A DNA stretch of 64,000 nt from Glaciimonas soli. GTDB lineage: Bacteria > Pseudomonadota > Gammaproteobacteria > Burkholderiales > Burkholderiaceae_D. This document shows positions 1 through 9,053 of this stretch, in pieces. Within the stretch, counting starts at the first letter, position 1; every line of letters begins with the position of its first letter. The stretch is taken from the NCBI RefSeq assembly GCF_009497155.1, contig NZ_WINI01000001.1:1213471-1277470 (forward strand), given 5' to 3'. A model generated the notes under the pieces. That model had not been told where the DNA came from. It did not search any database and saw nothing but the letters and a program-made list of their open reading frames with translations. A program made the translations under genes and the position numbers.

Positions 1-438
1 TCACCGCCCGACAAAACAAAATCGCCAAGGCTGATTTCTTCGTCAACACAGCGATCCAACAAACGTTGATCGACAGCTTCATAACGACCGCACAACAATA
101 TCAAACCCGGCTCTGCACTGAATTGCATTACACGCTGATGCGTAAGTGGCTGTCCTTGCGGTGATAAATACACCACTTTAGACACCACCGAAGAAACTTG
201 TTGTTGCCGTTGCTTAGCCGCGTTGATCGCCGCTTCCAGCGGTTTGGCCAGCATTACCATGCCAGGACCACCGCCGTAAGGCCTGTCATCTACGGTGCGA
301 TGATTATCGGTCGTGAAATCACGCGGATTCCACAATGCCAATTCGCATTTTTTTTGTTCAAACGCACGTCGTGTAATACCCGACTGCGTGAGCGCCGCAA
401 ACATTTCAGGGAATAGCGTGACGACATCAAATTGCATT
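1..438 (-). CDS. trmD: tRNA (guanine-N1-)-methyltransferase, C-terminus beyond the window
   Basis: Makes m1G37 in tRNAs with a G at position 36, using S-adenosylmethionine, which prevents frameshifting in the cytoplasm. The visible 146 residues begin [13 protein letters not shown] and contain the TrmD motifs [26 protein letters not shown] and [10 protein letters not shown]; these form the SPOUT trefoil-knot cofactor site. The family is about 250 residues, so roughly the last 100 lie outside the window. The ATG at 438 is chosen because it begins the family's standard N-terminus; GAGG lies about 13 nt upstream. It is the third gene of rpsP-rimM-trmD, 38 bp after rimM; rplS usually follows. Confidence 0.95.
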
Positions 439-476
439 ATTTATGCCCATCCTCGCCATACCCGCTTCGTTGCGAC

Positions 477-1109
477 TTAATAATCCAGACCCCAGTCTAC
501 TGTGATCTTTTTTGCCGCCTGATCAACAGTTTTGACAAATTGGTCCACAAACGGGATCAGCAATTCTGCTGGTGCCTTAGCTTGCACAGCCATATCGGCT
601 GCTGCAGCGATTACAGGTACTGTAATGCGCAAAATCGGATGTGCGCCATTGTCCATCATGTCAGTGACAATGCCGAGCTGTTCACCTTGCAGATTCTCAA
701 CGGCTAAACCGATCAAATCCAACCAGTAAAACTCGCCATCTTCCAATGCTGGAAAATGACTACGCCGTACGTGCACCACCGAGCCTTTGAGTGCTTCAGC
801 AGCCTCACGCCCGGCGACACCAACCAAACGCGCCACAATGTCGCCACTGTGGTGTTTTGCCTGCATCATCTCAACGTCATGCAAATCATGAGGATGAACT
901 TGCCCGCCAAGCTGCGCAGGCTTACCCAACCACCATTTTTTAGCACTCAATAAAGCATCAGCATCGGGCGAGTACGGTTTAATCCGGACCCAACCAACAA
1001 TGCCATAGGCCCCGGTAATGTGACCGACCATCACCAAATCTGCTGGGATCGCAACTTCTGCTGCCATTCCGGATTGCTGAGCCGATTGCGTGACGTTAGA
1101 CAAAGGCAA
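477..1109 (-). CDS. rimM: Ribosome maturation factor RimM
   Basis: Assists 30S subunit maturation, binding S19 and the 16S rRNA head region. The 210-residue product has the N-terminal RimM beta-barrel, starting near VMVGHITGAYGIVGWV, and a C-terminal PRC-barrel with FYWLDLIGLAVEN and a DWGLDY end. About 25 residues precede the usual family start, so a later Met (for example the fifteenth residue) could be the real start. It lies 5 bp after the rpsP stop and upstream of trmD, the classic operon order, which supports co-transcription from the rpsP promoter. Confidence 0.95.
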   Translation of the reverse strand: MPLSNVTQSAQQSGMAAEVAIPADLVMVGHITGAYGIVGWVRIKPYSPDADALLSAKKWWLGKPAQLGGQVHPHDLHDVEMMQAKHHSGDIVARLVGVAGREAAEALKGSVVHVRRSHFPALEDGEFYWLDLIGLAVENLQGEQLGIVTDMMDNGAHPILRITVPVIAAAADMAVQAKAPAELLIPFVDQFVKTVDQAAKKITVDWGLDY

Positions 1110-1114
1110 TACTA

Positions 1115-1363
1115 TTAAGCAGCTTTAGGAGCAGCAGCAACCAAACGCGCTACTGTTGGCGACATTTGTGCGCCAACGCCTTGCCAGTGTGTCAAACGAT
1201 CTTGAGCAACACGGAAGCTTTCCGATGCGCCAGACGCTACTGGGTTGTAAAAACCAATGCGCTCAATAAAGCGACCATCGCGACGATTGCGTGAATCAGT
1301 CACTACGATATTGTAAAAAGGGCGCTTCTTAGCACCACCACGAGATAAACGGATAACGACCAT
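1115..1363 (-). CDS. rpsP: 30S ribosomal protein S16
   Basis: An 82-residue protein beginning [21 protein letters not shown], the standard S16 N-terminus; S16 binds 16S rRNA early in 30S assembly. The open frame extends about 40 codons further upstream, but the ATG at 1363 matches the family start and has TTTTGGAATCATT just before it, with a GGA Shine-Dalgarno core. It is the first gene of rpsP-rimM-trmD. The C-terminus, [12 protein letters not shown], is alanine-rich, as is common in betaproteobacterial S16. Confidence 0.97.
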   Translation of the reverse strand: MVVIRLSRGGAKKRPFYNIVVTDSRNRRDGRFIERIGFYNPVASGASESFRVAQDRLTHWQGVGAQMSPTVARLVAAAPKAA

Positions 1364-1405
1364 AATGATTCCAAAAAGTGTTGTCGAGCACGGAAAAAGC
1401 CGTGG

Positions 1406-1435
1406 ATTATAACGCCATTCACCACACCACCGCAA
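1406..1435 (-). promoter_or_regulatory. rpsP: Probable sigma70 promoter of rpsP-rimM-trmD
   Basis: Reading the minus strand, a perfect TATAAT (1406-1411) follows TTGCGG (1430-1435) with an 18-nt spacer, about 45 nt upstream of the rpsP start codon. A small hairpin (CACGG/CCGTG, 1389-1404) lies in the predicted leader. The -10 element is perfect and the -35 is weak. Confidence 0.5.
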
Positions 1436-1655
1436 CCTTATACTGCCAAATTCATATAAAACTATGTCGCATCGCTGCATCATTACGCTGCAGAAATTGC
1501 GTTTTAATTCACATTTCCCCCTCTGTTTATTACTTTATAGCAAAAATTTTGGCGCACTTTCATTCTGATCGTTTTGACCAGCACGCCTTACGTTACACTA
1601 CCGCACTCAATAGAGTTATTTCGCCTAGCAACCACTCACATCTGCAGCAATACTC

Positions 1656-2072
1656 ATGACCACGCCACATAAAAACAAAACCCTAACCACTTTTCTCGCC
1701 ACCGTTTTCGGCGGCATCGGACTACATCGTTTTTACTTGAATGGCATGAAGGATAAATGGGGCTGGCTGCATTTTGTCACTTTGCCATTATCGCTATTGG
1801 CATGGTTAATATGGCCGGATCAGCAAAAAATGTTTCTATTTTTGCCTTTGTTTATCTCGGCATTAATTGCGATTCTGGAATCGCTGATCATAGGCTTAAC
1901 GCCAGATGAAAAATGGGATGCGCAACACAATGTCGCTTCCGGCAAAAAATCAGCATCAACATGGATATTAGCCGTGATTTTAGTACTTACTGTCGCCGTT
2001 GGTGCGACCGGCCTGATCGCTGCCATTGCCCGCACTTTCGATTTACTATTTACCGGCGGCGCTTATGGATAA
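1656..2072 (+). CDS. TM2 domain-containing membrane protein
   Basis: A 138-residue protein with about four hydrophobic segments. The first 50 residues (KNKTLTTFLATVFGGIGLHRFYLNG, then KWGWLHF) match the TM2 domain: two transmembrane helices joined by a short turn after a G-x-x-G-x-H-R-F-Y motif. A further hydrophobic pair lies near residues 50-75 and another near 100-130. The family has no settled biochemical role, so none is assigned. It stands alone between the divergent rpsP operon and the crotonase gene 40 bp downstream. Confidence 0.8.
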   Translation: MTTPHKNKTLTTFLATVFGGIGLHRFYLNGMKDKWGWLHFVTLPLSLLAWLIWPDQQKMFLFLPLFISALIAILESLIIGLTPDEKWDAQHNVASGKKSASTWILAVILVLTVAVGATGLIAAIARTFDLLFTGGAYG

Positions 2073-2111
2073 CATTTTCGCCTAATTCCGTTTTATTTTT
2101 TTGGAAGAGAC

Positions 2112-2960
2112 ATGACTACAGACTATCAACGCCACGGAACAGTGGCCGTCATCACATTAAACAATCCGCCGGTCAATGCGATGAACATTGCCACACGCAC
2201 TGCATTCGTTGATGGCATTCACAAAGCACTCAACGATGATACGGTAAAAGCCATCGTCATCACTGGTGCCGGCAAAGTATTTTCAGGCGGCGCAGATATC
2301 AAAGAATTCAATACGCCCGCCATGCTGGCCGAACCTAACTTACATATGATGATAGATGCGGTTGAGAACGCCACCAAACCTGTCGTCGCCGCCATCCACA
2401 CTTTATGCATAGGTGGCGGACTGGAATTGTCACTAGCCTGCCACTACCGTGTCGCTACACCAAGCGCATTGTGCGGCCTGCCAGAAGTACAACTCGGTCT
2501 TTTGCCAGGCGCAGGTGGCACTCAACGATTACCGCGCGCCGTCGGACTGGAGCGCGGACTAGCCATGATCGTTTCCGGCGTGCCAGTGGAAGCAGAAAAA
2601 CTCGCCAACACCGCGTTATTCGATCAGATGATTAATGGCGATCTGTTGCAAGATGCAATCACCTTCGCCGAGAGCATTGCCGATGCCCGTCCACTGCCCA
2701 AGATACGCGATATCAGCATGGATCATGCAAACGCGGAAGTCATCTTACAAACGATGCGCGACAAGATCGCTGCCAAGGCCGACACATTTCCTGCACCAGC
2801 GAAATGCGTAGATGCCATTGCGGCCACTCTCACACAAAGTTTCGATGAAGGCATTCAACTCGAAAGTCAATTTTTCATAGAGTTGCTGCTAAGCCCGGAA
2901 TCCAAAGCTCTGCGCGAGGCCTTCTTCAGCCAACGCGCCGCAAAAAAACGTGACGCGTAG
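2112..2960 (+). CDS. Enoyl-CoA hydratase/isomerase domain, likely the N-terminal half of a bifunctional enzyme
   Basis: A 282-residue crotonase-fold protein. It shows the oxyanion-hole segments SGGADIKEF (about residues 58-66) and CIGGGLELSLACHYRVA (about 98-114), and GLPEVQLGLLPGAGGTQRLPR with the catalytic-region glutamates. From family knowledge, the closest relatives are bifunctional enoyl-CoA hydratase/3-hydroxyacyl-CoA dehydrogenases of about 690 residues, in which the segment SPESKALREAFFSQRAA leads into the NAD-binding dehydrogenase half. Here the protein stops seven residues later and a gene on the other strand begins its 3' end 6 bp on. GGAAGAG precedes the ATG. It could hydrate enoyl-CoA on its own, but the usual partner domain is missing locally. 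Confidence 0.85.
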   Translation: MTTDYQRHGTVAVITLNNPPVNAMNIATRTAFVDGIHKALNDDTVKAIVITGAGKVFSGGADIKEFNTPAMLAEPNLHMMIDAVENATKPVVAAIHTLCIGGGLELSLACHYRVATPSALCGLPEVQLGLLPGAGGTQRLPRAVGLERGLAMIVSGVPVEAEKLANTALFDQMINGDLLQDAITFAESIADARPLPKIRDISMDHANAEVILQTMRDKIAAKADTFPAPAKCVDAIAATLTQSFDEGIQLESQFFIELLLSPESKALREAFFSQRAAKKRDA

Positions 2961-2966
2961 CCATCA

Positions 2967-3710
2967 TTAAAACCGCCAGGTCACACCAACACCAAGTTGG
3001 TGTGCAACCTCCGCCTCATTCAATCCAAATTTAATACCTGCATCAAGATCAACATTCTTCGTCGGCGAGTAGACAAGACCTGTCAAAAAATAAGCAGGGT
3101 TGACGGATTGAGCGCGCTCAGAATTACGTGCAACACCGATATCAGCCGCCACCATCCATTGCTCATTTAGCTGATATGACGCAGCCGTTGACGCATACCA
3201 CACCGCACGTTGGTTCTCATCCCGATCAATTTGCAAATCATAACGATCAGAAGAGATGCCGATATTGGCATTAAATGTCCACGGCGCAGCGTCATAAGAG
3301 CCAATCAAAGTCAGCGTAGTGCTAGTACGTCCATTGCCGTTGCCAAAATGTTGATTACCTGTCGGAAGAATGAGCTCAGGTCTCAATGCAAAACTCATCG
3401 CACCCTCTTCGTAAAAGCGCCATTTAGCACCAAGCGTCGTATCATTCAGGCCACGTGGCGTTGTATATGTAACGGGAACATTGACATAGACATCCAGTTT
3501 ATCTGACGCCCCAACAGTGTAAGTGATATTGCCCTCATGGACACTAGCCCCATCTTGTGATGCCCAGTCAGTGTTTGCTTCCAACTGTTGGTTTCCTGTG
3601 CCTTGTGTATTCGTATCATCGGTAACGAAGGGATGTCCGGCAAAAGCTGCCGGCATCACGAATGTCAGGTATAAGACGACAATGATGTGTGATTTTTTGA
3701 ATAAAACCAT
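2967..3710 (-). CDS. Outer membrane beta-barrel protein, MetA-pathway (phenol degradation) porin-like
   Basis: The 247-residue product has a Sec signal peptide (MVLFKKSHIIVVLYLTFVMPAAFA, cleavage after AFA). It then has alternating amphipathic strands and ends in VGVTWRF, whose terminal Phe is the signature recognised by the BAM complex. Motifs such as ELILPTGNQ and LGAKWRFYEE resemble the Phenol_MetA_deg/transporter family of small outer membrane proteins. A GAGGT Shine-Dalgarno precedes the ATG. No catabolic genes are next to it, so the substrate is unknown. It lies tail-to-tail with the crotonase gene. Confidence 0.75.
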   Translation of the reverse strand: MVLFKKSHIIVVLYLTFVMPAAFAGHPFVTDDTNTQGTGNQQLEANTDWASQDGASVHEGNITYTVGASDKLDVYVNVPVTYTTPRGLNDTTLGAKWRFYEEGAMSFALRPELILPTGNQHFGNGNGRTSTTLTLIGSYDAAPWTFNANIGISSDRYDLQIDRDENQRAVWYASTAASYQLNEQWMVAADIGVARNSERAQSVNPAYFLTGLVYSPTKNVDLDAGIKFGLNEAEVAHQLGVGVTWRF

Positions 3711-3864
3711 TTGTACCTCTCAAATTTTTTGTGCTTTCTTATTTTGCCTTTCCTCCCGAAGAAGAGAAAAGCGAGCCGTAGCATTGCGCAAATTGCAGGG
3801 GCACGCGATTTTTCAACGCATCACGCCCCTACGAATCTGCTCTGTACGCAACATTGATCAATAA

Positions 3865-6627
3865 TTACTGCCAGCCGAAGCGCTTGATGTAAAAGGTCTT
3901 CATCGCCTGCGTCAGCATCACATAAGCGGCCAAGATACCTATCAACCATGGGAAATACGATAATGGCAACGCTTCCAATTTAAAGAATCCCGCGAGCGGC
4001 CCCATCGGCAAAAATATCCCGATTGCCATGACAATCATTGTCATGATGATTAACGGCCACGCAGCGCGACTTTGTAGGAACGGAATTTTTTGAGTACGAA
4101 TCATGTGCACAATCATCGTCTGCGTTAGTAAGCCAACCACGAACCAGCCTGATTGGAACAAAGTCTGATTCGCCACTGTATCCGCGTGAAAAACATACCA
4201 CATGATGACGAAAGTGGTGATATCAAAAATAGAGCTAATCGGCCCGAAGAACACCATGAATCGTCCCAAAGAACGCGAATCCCAACGCAATGGCTTCTCC
4301 ACATCTTCTTTATCCACATTGTCGAACGGGATGGCTATTTGTGAAATATCGTAGAGCAAATTCTGCACTAACAGATGCATGGATAGCATAGGCAAGAATG
4401 GCAAGAACGCACTGGCAACCAATACCGAGAACACGTTACCGAAGTTAGAGCTAGCGGTCATGCGGATATATTTCAGCATGTTGTTAAAGGTTTTACGACC
4501 TTCAATCACGCCCTCTTCCAACACCATCAAACTCTTTTCCAGCAAAATCAAATCCGCTGCTTCTTTGGCGATATCGACTGCAGTATCTACTGAAATGCCA
4601 ATATCCGCAGCACGCAACGCAGGCGCATCATTGATACCGTCACCCATGAAACCGACTACGTGACCATTGCTGCGTAATGCGCGCACAAGACGTTCTTTAT
4701 GCAGTGGAGACAGCTTGGCAAACACATTGTTTTTCTCCGCCAGTATTGCCAGTGCTTCGTCCGACATTTTGTCAAGTTGATGGCCCAACACAACACCCTG
4801 CACATCCAGCCCGACATCATGACAAATTTTTGCTGTCACCAGTTCATTGTCTCCAGTCAGTACTTTGACGGTAACACCATGCCCTGCCAATGCTTTGATC
4901 GCTGGCGCAGTAGACTCCTTTGGAGGATCAAGAAAAGCGATGTAACCAATTAGCGTCAACTCGCCTTCGTCGGCAACGCCATAATTTGCTTTATGGGGAG
5001 GAACTTCCTTGGCAGCCACCGCCACTACGCGCAAACCTTCTTGATTCAGCCCGCGTGTCACTGCTAATACGCGCTGCAACATAGCATCATCTAACGCGAC
5101 AACGTCGTCACCATCTTGCACATGAGTACAAATAGAGAGCAGCTCTTCGACTGCACCTTTGCAAATCAACTCATGATGATCTTCACGCTCGGAAACCACC
5201 ACCGACATGCGGCGACGTTGAAAATCAAACGGCACTTCATCAATTTTTTTGTAATCTTGCGCCAGCTTTAATTCCGTCTGCAATTCAACGTGATCAAGTA
5301 CCGCGCGGTCTAGCAAATTCTTCAGGCCGGTCTGGTAATAACTGTTCAAATAAGCGAACTTCAGGACATTATCAGAGGCCTGTCCAAACACATCGGTATG
5401 ACGCTCCAGGCAAATTTTATCCTGTGTCAAAGTGCCAGTTTTATCTGTACACAATACATCCATCGCACCAAAATTTTGAATGGCATCAAGGCGTTTTACC
5501 ACCACTTTTTTACGTGCCAATATCACCGCGCCTTTGGCCAAAGTCGACGTGACAATCATCGGCAGCATTTCTGGCGTCAACCCAACCGCCACCGCCAGTG
5601 CAAACAAAAATGCTTCGCTCCAGTCACCTTTGGTAAAACCATTGATCAACAATACGATCGGCACCATGACCAGGGCAAAGCGAATCAACAACCAACTGAC
5701 ACTATTCACACCTTGCTGAAATGCGGTTGGCGCGCGATCCGTAGACGTAACGCGTACCGCCAAAGTACCAAAATACGTCTGATTACCTGTCGTCAGCACT
5801 ACTGCCATAGCTGAACCGGAAACCACATTGGTACCCATGAAGAGAATGTTATCCAATTCAATTGGATTATCCCCACCCACACCGTCTTGGTTTTCAACAA
5901 ATTTCTCCACCGGCAGCGATTCACCTGTCATCGCCGACTGACTAACGAATAGATCTTTGGCAGAAATGACTCTGCAATCGGCTGGAATCATGTCGCCCGC
6001 AGATAGAAAAATCAGATCTCCAGGGACCAGTTCTTTGATTGGCAGTTCTATTTTATGGGCAGGATTAACGTGAACATTGATTTCAAAATAGCGCCTGGCT
6101 TCAGCACTGGCCTCAATCGAATTATCACGTCGCAGCACTGTTGCGGTATTGCTGACCATCGCTTTCAACTTGTCTGCAGCGCGGTTAGAGCGCCCTTCTT
6201 GCACGAAGCGAATCATGGTCGATAGCACCACCATAATGCTGATGACGATAGTCGCTTCAATATCATCGGTGACGTAGGAAATAATCGCCAACACAGTAAG
6301 CAGTAAGTTGAACGGATTTTTATATGAGTGCCATAAATCCATCCACCATGGCGACGGCTTCTCATGCGCCACTTCATTGATGCCCACCCGCTCCCGAATT
6401 CTTTCGGCTTCAGCGTTGCTTAACCCTTCCTCATGTGCATGCAGGCGCACTAACACGGCAGGAATATCTTCACGCGATGCGAGCAATAACTCTCGTGACA
6501 AATGATCAGGCACAGCGCGCGACAAATTTGCCGATGAGTTCACATCCGGCATAGCGGTGCGGCGGAATTGGCGAGGCATGCTTTTGCTATGCAAAAATGC
6601 GTCAAACAGACTCTTAAATAGATTCAT
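3865..6627 (-). CDS. mgtA: Magnesium-translocating P-type ATPase
   Basis: Pumps Mg2+ into the cytoplasm at the inner membrane using ATP (P3B ATPase class). The 920-residue protein has an N-terminal cation-ATPase segment, the actuator-domain TGES motif (SAMTGESLPVEK), the phosphorylation motif DKTGTLTQD, the hinge GDGINDAP and about ten membrane helices, with the C-terminal bundle after residue 690. The start at 6627 is chosen because GGAG sits 7 nt upstream; the frame continues 18 codons upstream but without a good ribosome-binding site. A strong promoter about 500 nt upstream and a long leader suggest RNA-level control, as in enterobacterial mgtA. Confidence 0.93.
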   Translation of the reverse strand: MNLFKSLFDAFLHSKSMPRQFRRTAMPDVNSSANLSRAVPDHLSRELLLASREDIPAVLVRLHAHEEGLSNAEAERIRERVGINEVAHEKPSPWWMDLWHSYKNPFNLLLTVLAIISYVTDDIEATIVISIMVVLSTMIRFVQEGRSNRAADKLKAMVSNTATVLRRDNSIEASAEARRYFEINVHVNPAHKIELPIKELVPGDLIFLSAGDMIPADCRVISAKDLFVSQSAMTGESLPVEKFVENQDGVGGDNPIELDNILFMGTNVVSGSAMAVVLTTGNQTYFGTLAVRVTSTDRAPTAFQQGVNSVSWLLIRFALVMVPIVLLINGFTKGDWSEAFLFALAVAVGLTPEMLPMIVTSTLAKGAVILARKKVVVKRLDAIQNFGAMDVLCTDKTGTLTQDKICLERHTDVFGQASDNVLKFAYLNSYYQTGLKNLLDRAVLDHVELQTELKLAQDYKKIDEVPFDFQRRRMSVVVSEREDHHELICKGAVEELLSICTHVQDGDDVVALDDAMLQRVLAVTRGLNQEGLRVVAVAAKEVPPHKANYGVADEGELTLIGYIAFLDPPKESTAPAIKALAGHGVTVKVLTGDNELVTAKICHDVGLDVQGVVLGHQLDKMSDEALAILAEKNNVFAKLSPLHKERLVRALRSNGHVVGFMGDGINDAPALRAADIGISVDTAVDIAKEAADLILLEKSLMVLEEGVIEGRKTFNNMLKYIRMTASSNFGNVFSVLVASAFLPFLPMLSMHLLVQNLLYDISQIAIPFDNVDKEDVEKPLRWDSRSLGRFMVFFGPISSIFDITTFVIMWYVFHADTVANQTLFQSGWFVVGLLTQTMIVHMIRTQKIPFLQSRAAWPLIIMTMIVMAIGIFLPMGPLAGFFKLEALPLSYFPWLIGILAAYVMLTQAMKTFYIKRFGWQ

Positions 6628-7123
6628 TTTTTTCTCCGTATGAACAGCAACAATAAATGCACAGCTAGCTAGCGTAGCCACGTGCGTTGTCTGTTCTATG
6701 CGTTATTTATTAGGTGGTGCATGCACCAATTGCAGGTACTGGAAAAGTACCAGGCAATGCGTCTTTAGCAGCGGCTAAAAAGCGATATAGGAGCGGGTTC
6801 CATATGTATTCCTTAATATTACGCAATGGGTAATGGACGTAAGACGGCCACGCGTAGGGAACCACTGTGAAACTTGTGATGTCATTGCACACGATGGCAT
6901 TACTGACTAAAAAACAAGACAGGCAGCAAGGCGCAACATGCGCGCATAAAACAGCAGAATTTGATTTTGAGTGTCGGAAAAATCCGACCAAGACACCATA
7001 CCTGTGAAGTCAGGTACGGAGAAGATGAGATCCGTGGGCCAGACTACGCAGCGATGACTATCAACAAATAGTTACTACTATCACCAGAACAAGTACCCAC
7101 AAAGGTCTCCATGAAAACTAAAC
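6628..7123 (-). promoter_or_regulatory. Long 5' leader of mgtA, candidate Mg2+-responsive leader RNA
   Basis: Between the promoter at 7130-7159 and the mgtA start lie about 495 nt with no convincing gene. The minus-strand RNA would contain ACCTG/CAGGT and GTCGG/CCGAC hairpins around 6974-7020. It also has two possible short leader ORFs: one at about 7112-7044 (METFVGTCSGDSSNY...) and a longer 93-codon frame at 6991-6710. Enterobacterial mgtA carries a 264-nt Mg2+-sensing leader with a short ORF. No sequence similarity to it is visible here, so the role is inferred from length and position. Confidence 0.45.
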
Positions 7124-7129
7124 GGGGCG

Positions 7130-7159
7130 ATTATAATTGGTGCGTTGCGGTAAAGTCAA
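7130..7159 (-). promoter_or_regulatory. Sigma70 promoter upstream of mgtA
   Basis: On the minus strand, TTGACT (7154-7159) and a perfect TATAAT (7130-7135) are separated by 18 nt. Transcription would start near 7123, about 495 nt before the mgtA start codon. This is the best-matching promoter seen in the window. Confidence 0.7.
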
Positions 7160-7378
7160 CTCACAATTTTATTCTTAGTGCTAAATGCAAAGACTCGTTC
7201 ATCAGTCGAATTTAAGTGCCCGGTTATGCTGTTTTATTTGCTTCTTTTAGACTTGTAACGCGATGTGGTGCGGCCAATCTCAACGCGTTTGATTAGCAAT
7301 AATAAATTTCAGACTCTCGGCCGCAATGCAAGCGATTAACGTGCACAAGAACACGGTGTGCCAGATTCACGGGGGATA
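7160..7378. other. Intergenic stretch with no recognised gene
   Basis: Separates the mgtA promoter from the 3' end of the EamA transporter gene. It contains only short frames. Base composition changes here, from AT-rich upstream sequence to the GC-richer operon that begins at 7379. No direct repeats, tRNA fragment or transposase marks the junction. Confidence 0.5.
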
Positions 7379-8254
7379 CTACGGTGGCGGTTTCCGCGAT
7401 CTGCTAGTCAAAACTAATGCTATGCCTCCAAGGATTGCCGCAGAAGCACCAACGAGGCGCGGCGTGATTGCCTCCGAGAGGAACACCACCCCGCCAAATG
7501 AAGCGATCAGCGGCACCGACAACTGTACGGTGGCGGCTCGCATTGCGGAAAGGTTGTTCAGCGCGGCGTACCAGATGACATACCCGATGCCGGACGTAAG
7601 TGCACCGGAGGCAATAGCCAGGACGATCCCGGTCGCATCCGCGTAAGCGTGGGCGATGAAAAGCAAACTCAGCACAAGGGCGAGCGGCACCGCTCTCGCG
7701 AAGTTGCGTGCCGTGGCGGCCAGCGGGTCGGCCACTCCGCGACCGCGCAGCGAGTACACTCCCCACGACACGCCAGCGACCACCATCAACGCAGCACCGA
7801 AGAGCGGCGGTGATGCAACGCCCGGCGATACCAGGTAGACCAATCCCGCGACAGCCAGCGCGAGACCGAGCCATGCGATGAATCCGAACTTCTCGCCTGA
7901 GCGCAAACCCACGCTGAACATCGTCAATTGAACCGCCCCGAATAGTATCAACGCACCTGTACCTGCGGACAAAGTGAGGTAGGCGAAGGAGAAGAACGCA
8001 ACATAAGCAAACAGCATGGCCACAGCGAGCCAGTCGGTACGGTTGGGCACGACTGGTTCCGACTTACACAGAACGATGATGGTAAGCATGATCGCACCTG
8101 AAACCAGCCGGATGCATGCGAAGCTGGCCGGATCAATGCCGCCTTGCTGTAACGCGAGCCGGCACAATAGAGAATTGGCTGCAAAGGCGAGTATCGCCAC
8201 CGCAGTGAGGGCAATGGTCTGCAAGGTGGGCCGATCACCGCGCTCTTTATGCAT
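7379..8254 (-). CDS. EamA/DMT-family transporter
   Basis: A 291-residue inner membrane protein with ten predicted hydrophobic helices arranged as two EamA repeats; the second begins about residue 150 (AALMVVAGVSWGVYSLRGRG). Members export metabolites or drugs; the substrate cannot be told. The ATG at 8254 (MHKERGD) is chosen over an in-frame start 46 codons upstream because that extension overlaps the DUF2182 gene, while 8254 gives an 8-bp overlap with its stop, typical of translational coupling. It is the last gene of the DUF1326-DUF2182-EamA operon and shares its raised GC content. Confidence 0.85.
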   Translation of the reverse strand: MHKERGDRPTLQTIALTAVAILAFAANSLLCRLALQQGGIDPASFACIRLVSGAIMLTIIVLCKSEPVVPNRTDWLAVAMLFAYVAFFSFAYLTLSAGTGALILFGAVQLTMFSVGLRSGEKFGFIAWLGLALAVAGLVYLVSPGVASPPLFGAALMVVAGVSWGVYSLRGRGVADPLAATARNFARAVPLALVLSLLFIAHAYADATGIVLAIASGALTSGIGYVIWYAALNNLSAMRAATVQLSVPLIASFGGVVFLSEAITPRLVGASAAILGGIALVLTSRSRKPPP

Positions 8255-9053
8255 GAGTCGCCACCAATACGACAGCCCAAGACAACAGCGCGACACCGAG
8301 CGGTTTGCTGAGGCGCTGCCCCCAGCGAACGTTCTTTTCAATCGCCATCGCGGCCGCAAGCAGGAGCATCCAGCCGAGGCTGCCGGTGCCAAACGCGAAC
8401 ATTAACAACATCAGCGCCCAGCAGCATCCGACACAAAATAGGCCGTGCTGCGCACCAAGCGCGAACGCGTGCCACGCTTGCGCATAACCACGCCAATGTT
8501 CGATAACGAAGCTCAAGGGTGTGCGACACTTTTCCAGGCAACGGTACTTGAGCCTGCTGAACTGGAAGGCACCCGCCAACGCAATGATCGCAGCGCCAAT
8601 CAGCCAACCATGCCAGGCTAATGTCGGTACGCTGGTGATCAGGATCAGCATTGCACTGTGAAGTAGATGCGCCACGAGTCCGAATGCTCCCCACACTGTC
8701 ACGTAGCCCAGGCCGAGCAGCATGAGGAGACGCCCATGATCCGGGCGCTGGGCAGTCAATCGGTCGAAAACGTCAAACAACGGCAAGGTGGTTGGCAGCA
8801 TCATGGCCGCAATCATGAGTATCCACGCGACGGTGTAGAGCGCCATGGGTACGACAATATCGCCAGCGGGAATCACTCGGCACAGAAACGCCGCCGGCCC
8901 TGATGCCGTCCAGTCGCCGTGCTCAAGATAGCGTCCGTATGGGCTGCGCGCCCACGCCCACAAGGCCACCCATGCTAGTGCGATCAGAATCGGCAGAAAC
9001 ACACGATGGTGGCGCGAAATGCCAGGTGATTGCGAGCCTGCCCTCAGACTCAT
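8247..9053 (-). CDS. DUF2182 predicted metal-binding integral membrane protein
   Basis: A 268-residue membrane protein of about six helices. It carries the DUF2182 signatures: a WILMIAAMMLP-type Met-rich helix (about residues 77-87), a cytosol/periplasm loop with KYRCLEKCRTP, and GLFCVGCCWALMLLMFAFG (about 205-223) with a Cys-Cys pair. These Met/Cys motifs are the reason the family is annotated as metal-binding; the actual ligand is unknown. Its ATG overlaps the stop of the DUF1326 gene (ATGA, 9050-9053) and its own end overlaps the EamA gene, so the three are almost certainly one operon. DUF2182 and DUF1326 are frequently neighbours. Confidence 0.88.
   Translation of the reverse strand: MSLRAGSQSPGISRHHRVFLPILIALAWVALWAWARSPYGRYLEHGDWTASGPAAFLCRVIPAGDIVVPMALYTVAWILMIAAMMLPTTLPLFDVFDRLTAQRPDHGRLLMLLGLGYVTVWGAFGLVAHLLHSAMLILITSVPTLAWHGWLIGAAIIALAGAFQFSRLKYRCLEKCRTPLSFVIEHWRGYAQAWHAFALGAQHGLFCVGCCWALMLLMFAFGTGSLGWMLLLAAAMAIEKNVRWGQRLSKPLGVALLSWAVVLVATHA

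Noticed and set aside
5398..5814. 138-codon frame on the plus strand within mgtA
   Set aside because: Antisense to the conserved P-type ATPase core, with His/Arg/Gln-rich unlikely composition.
6710..6991. 93-codon frame in the mgtA leader as a full gene
   Set aside because: No family resemblance and no clear ribosome-binding site; kept only as a possible leader ORF inside the regulatory feature.
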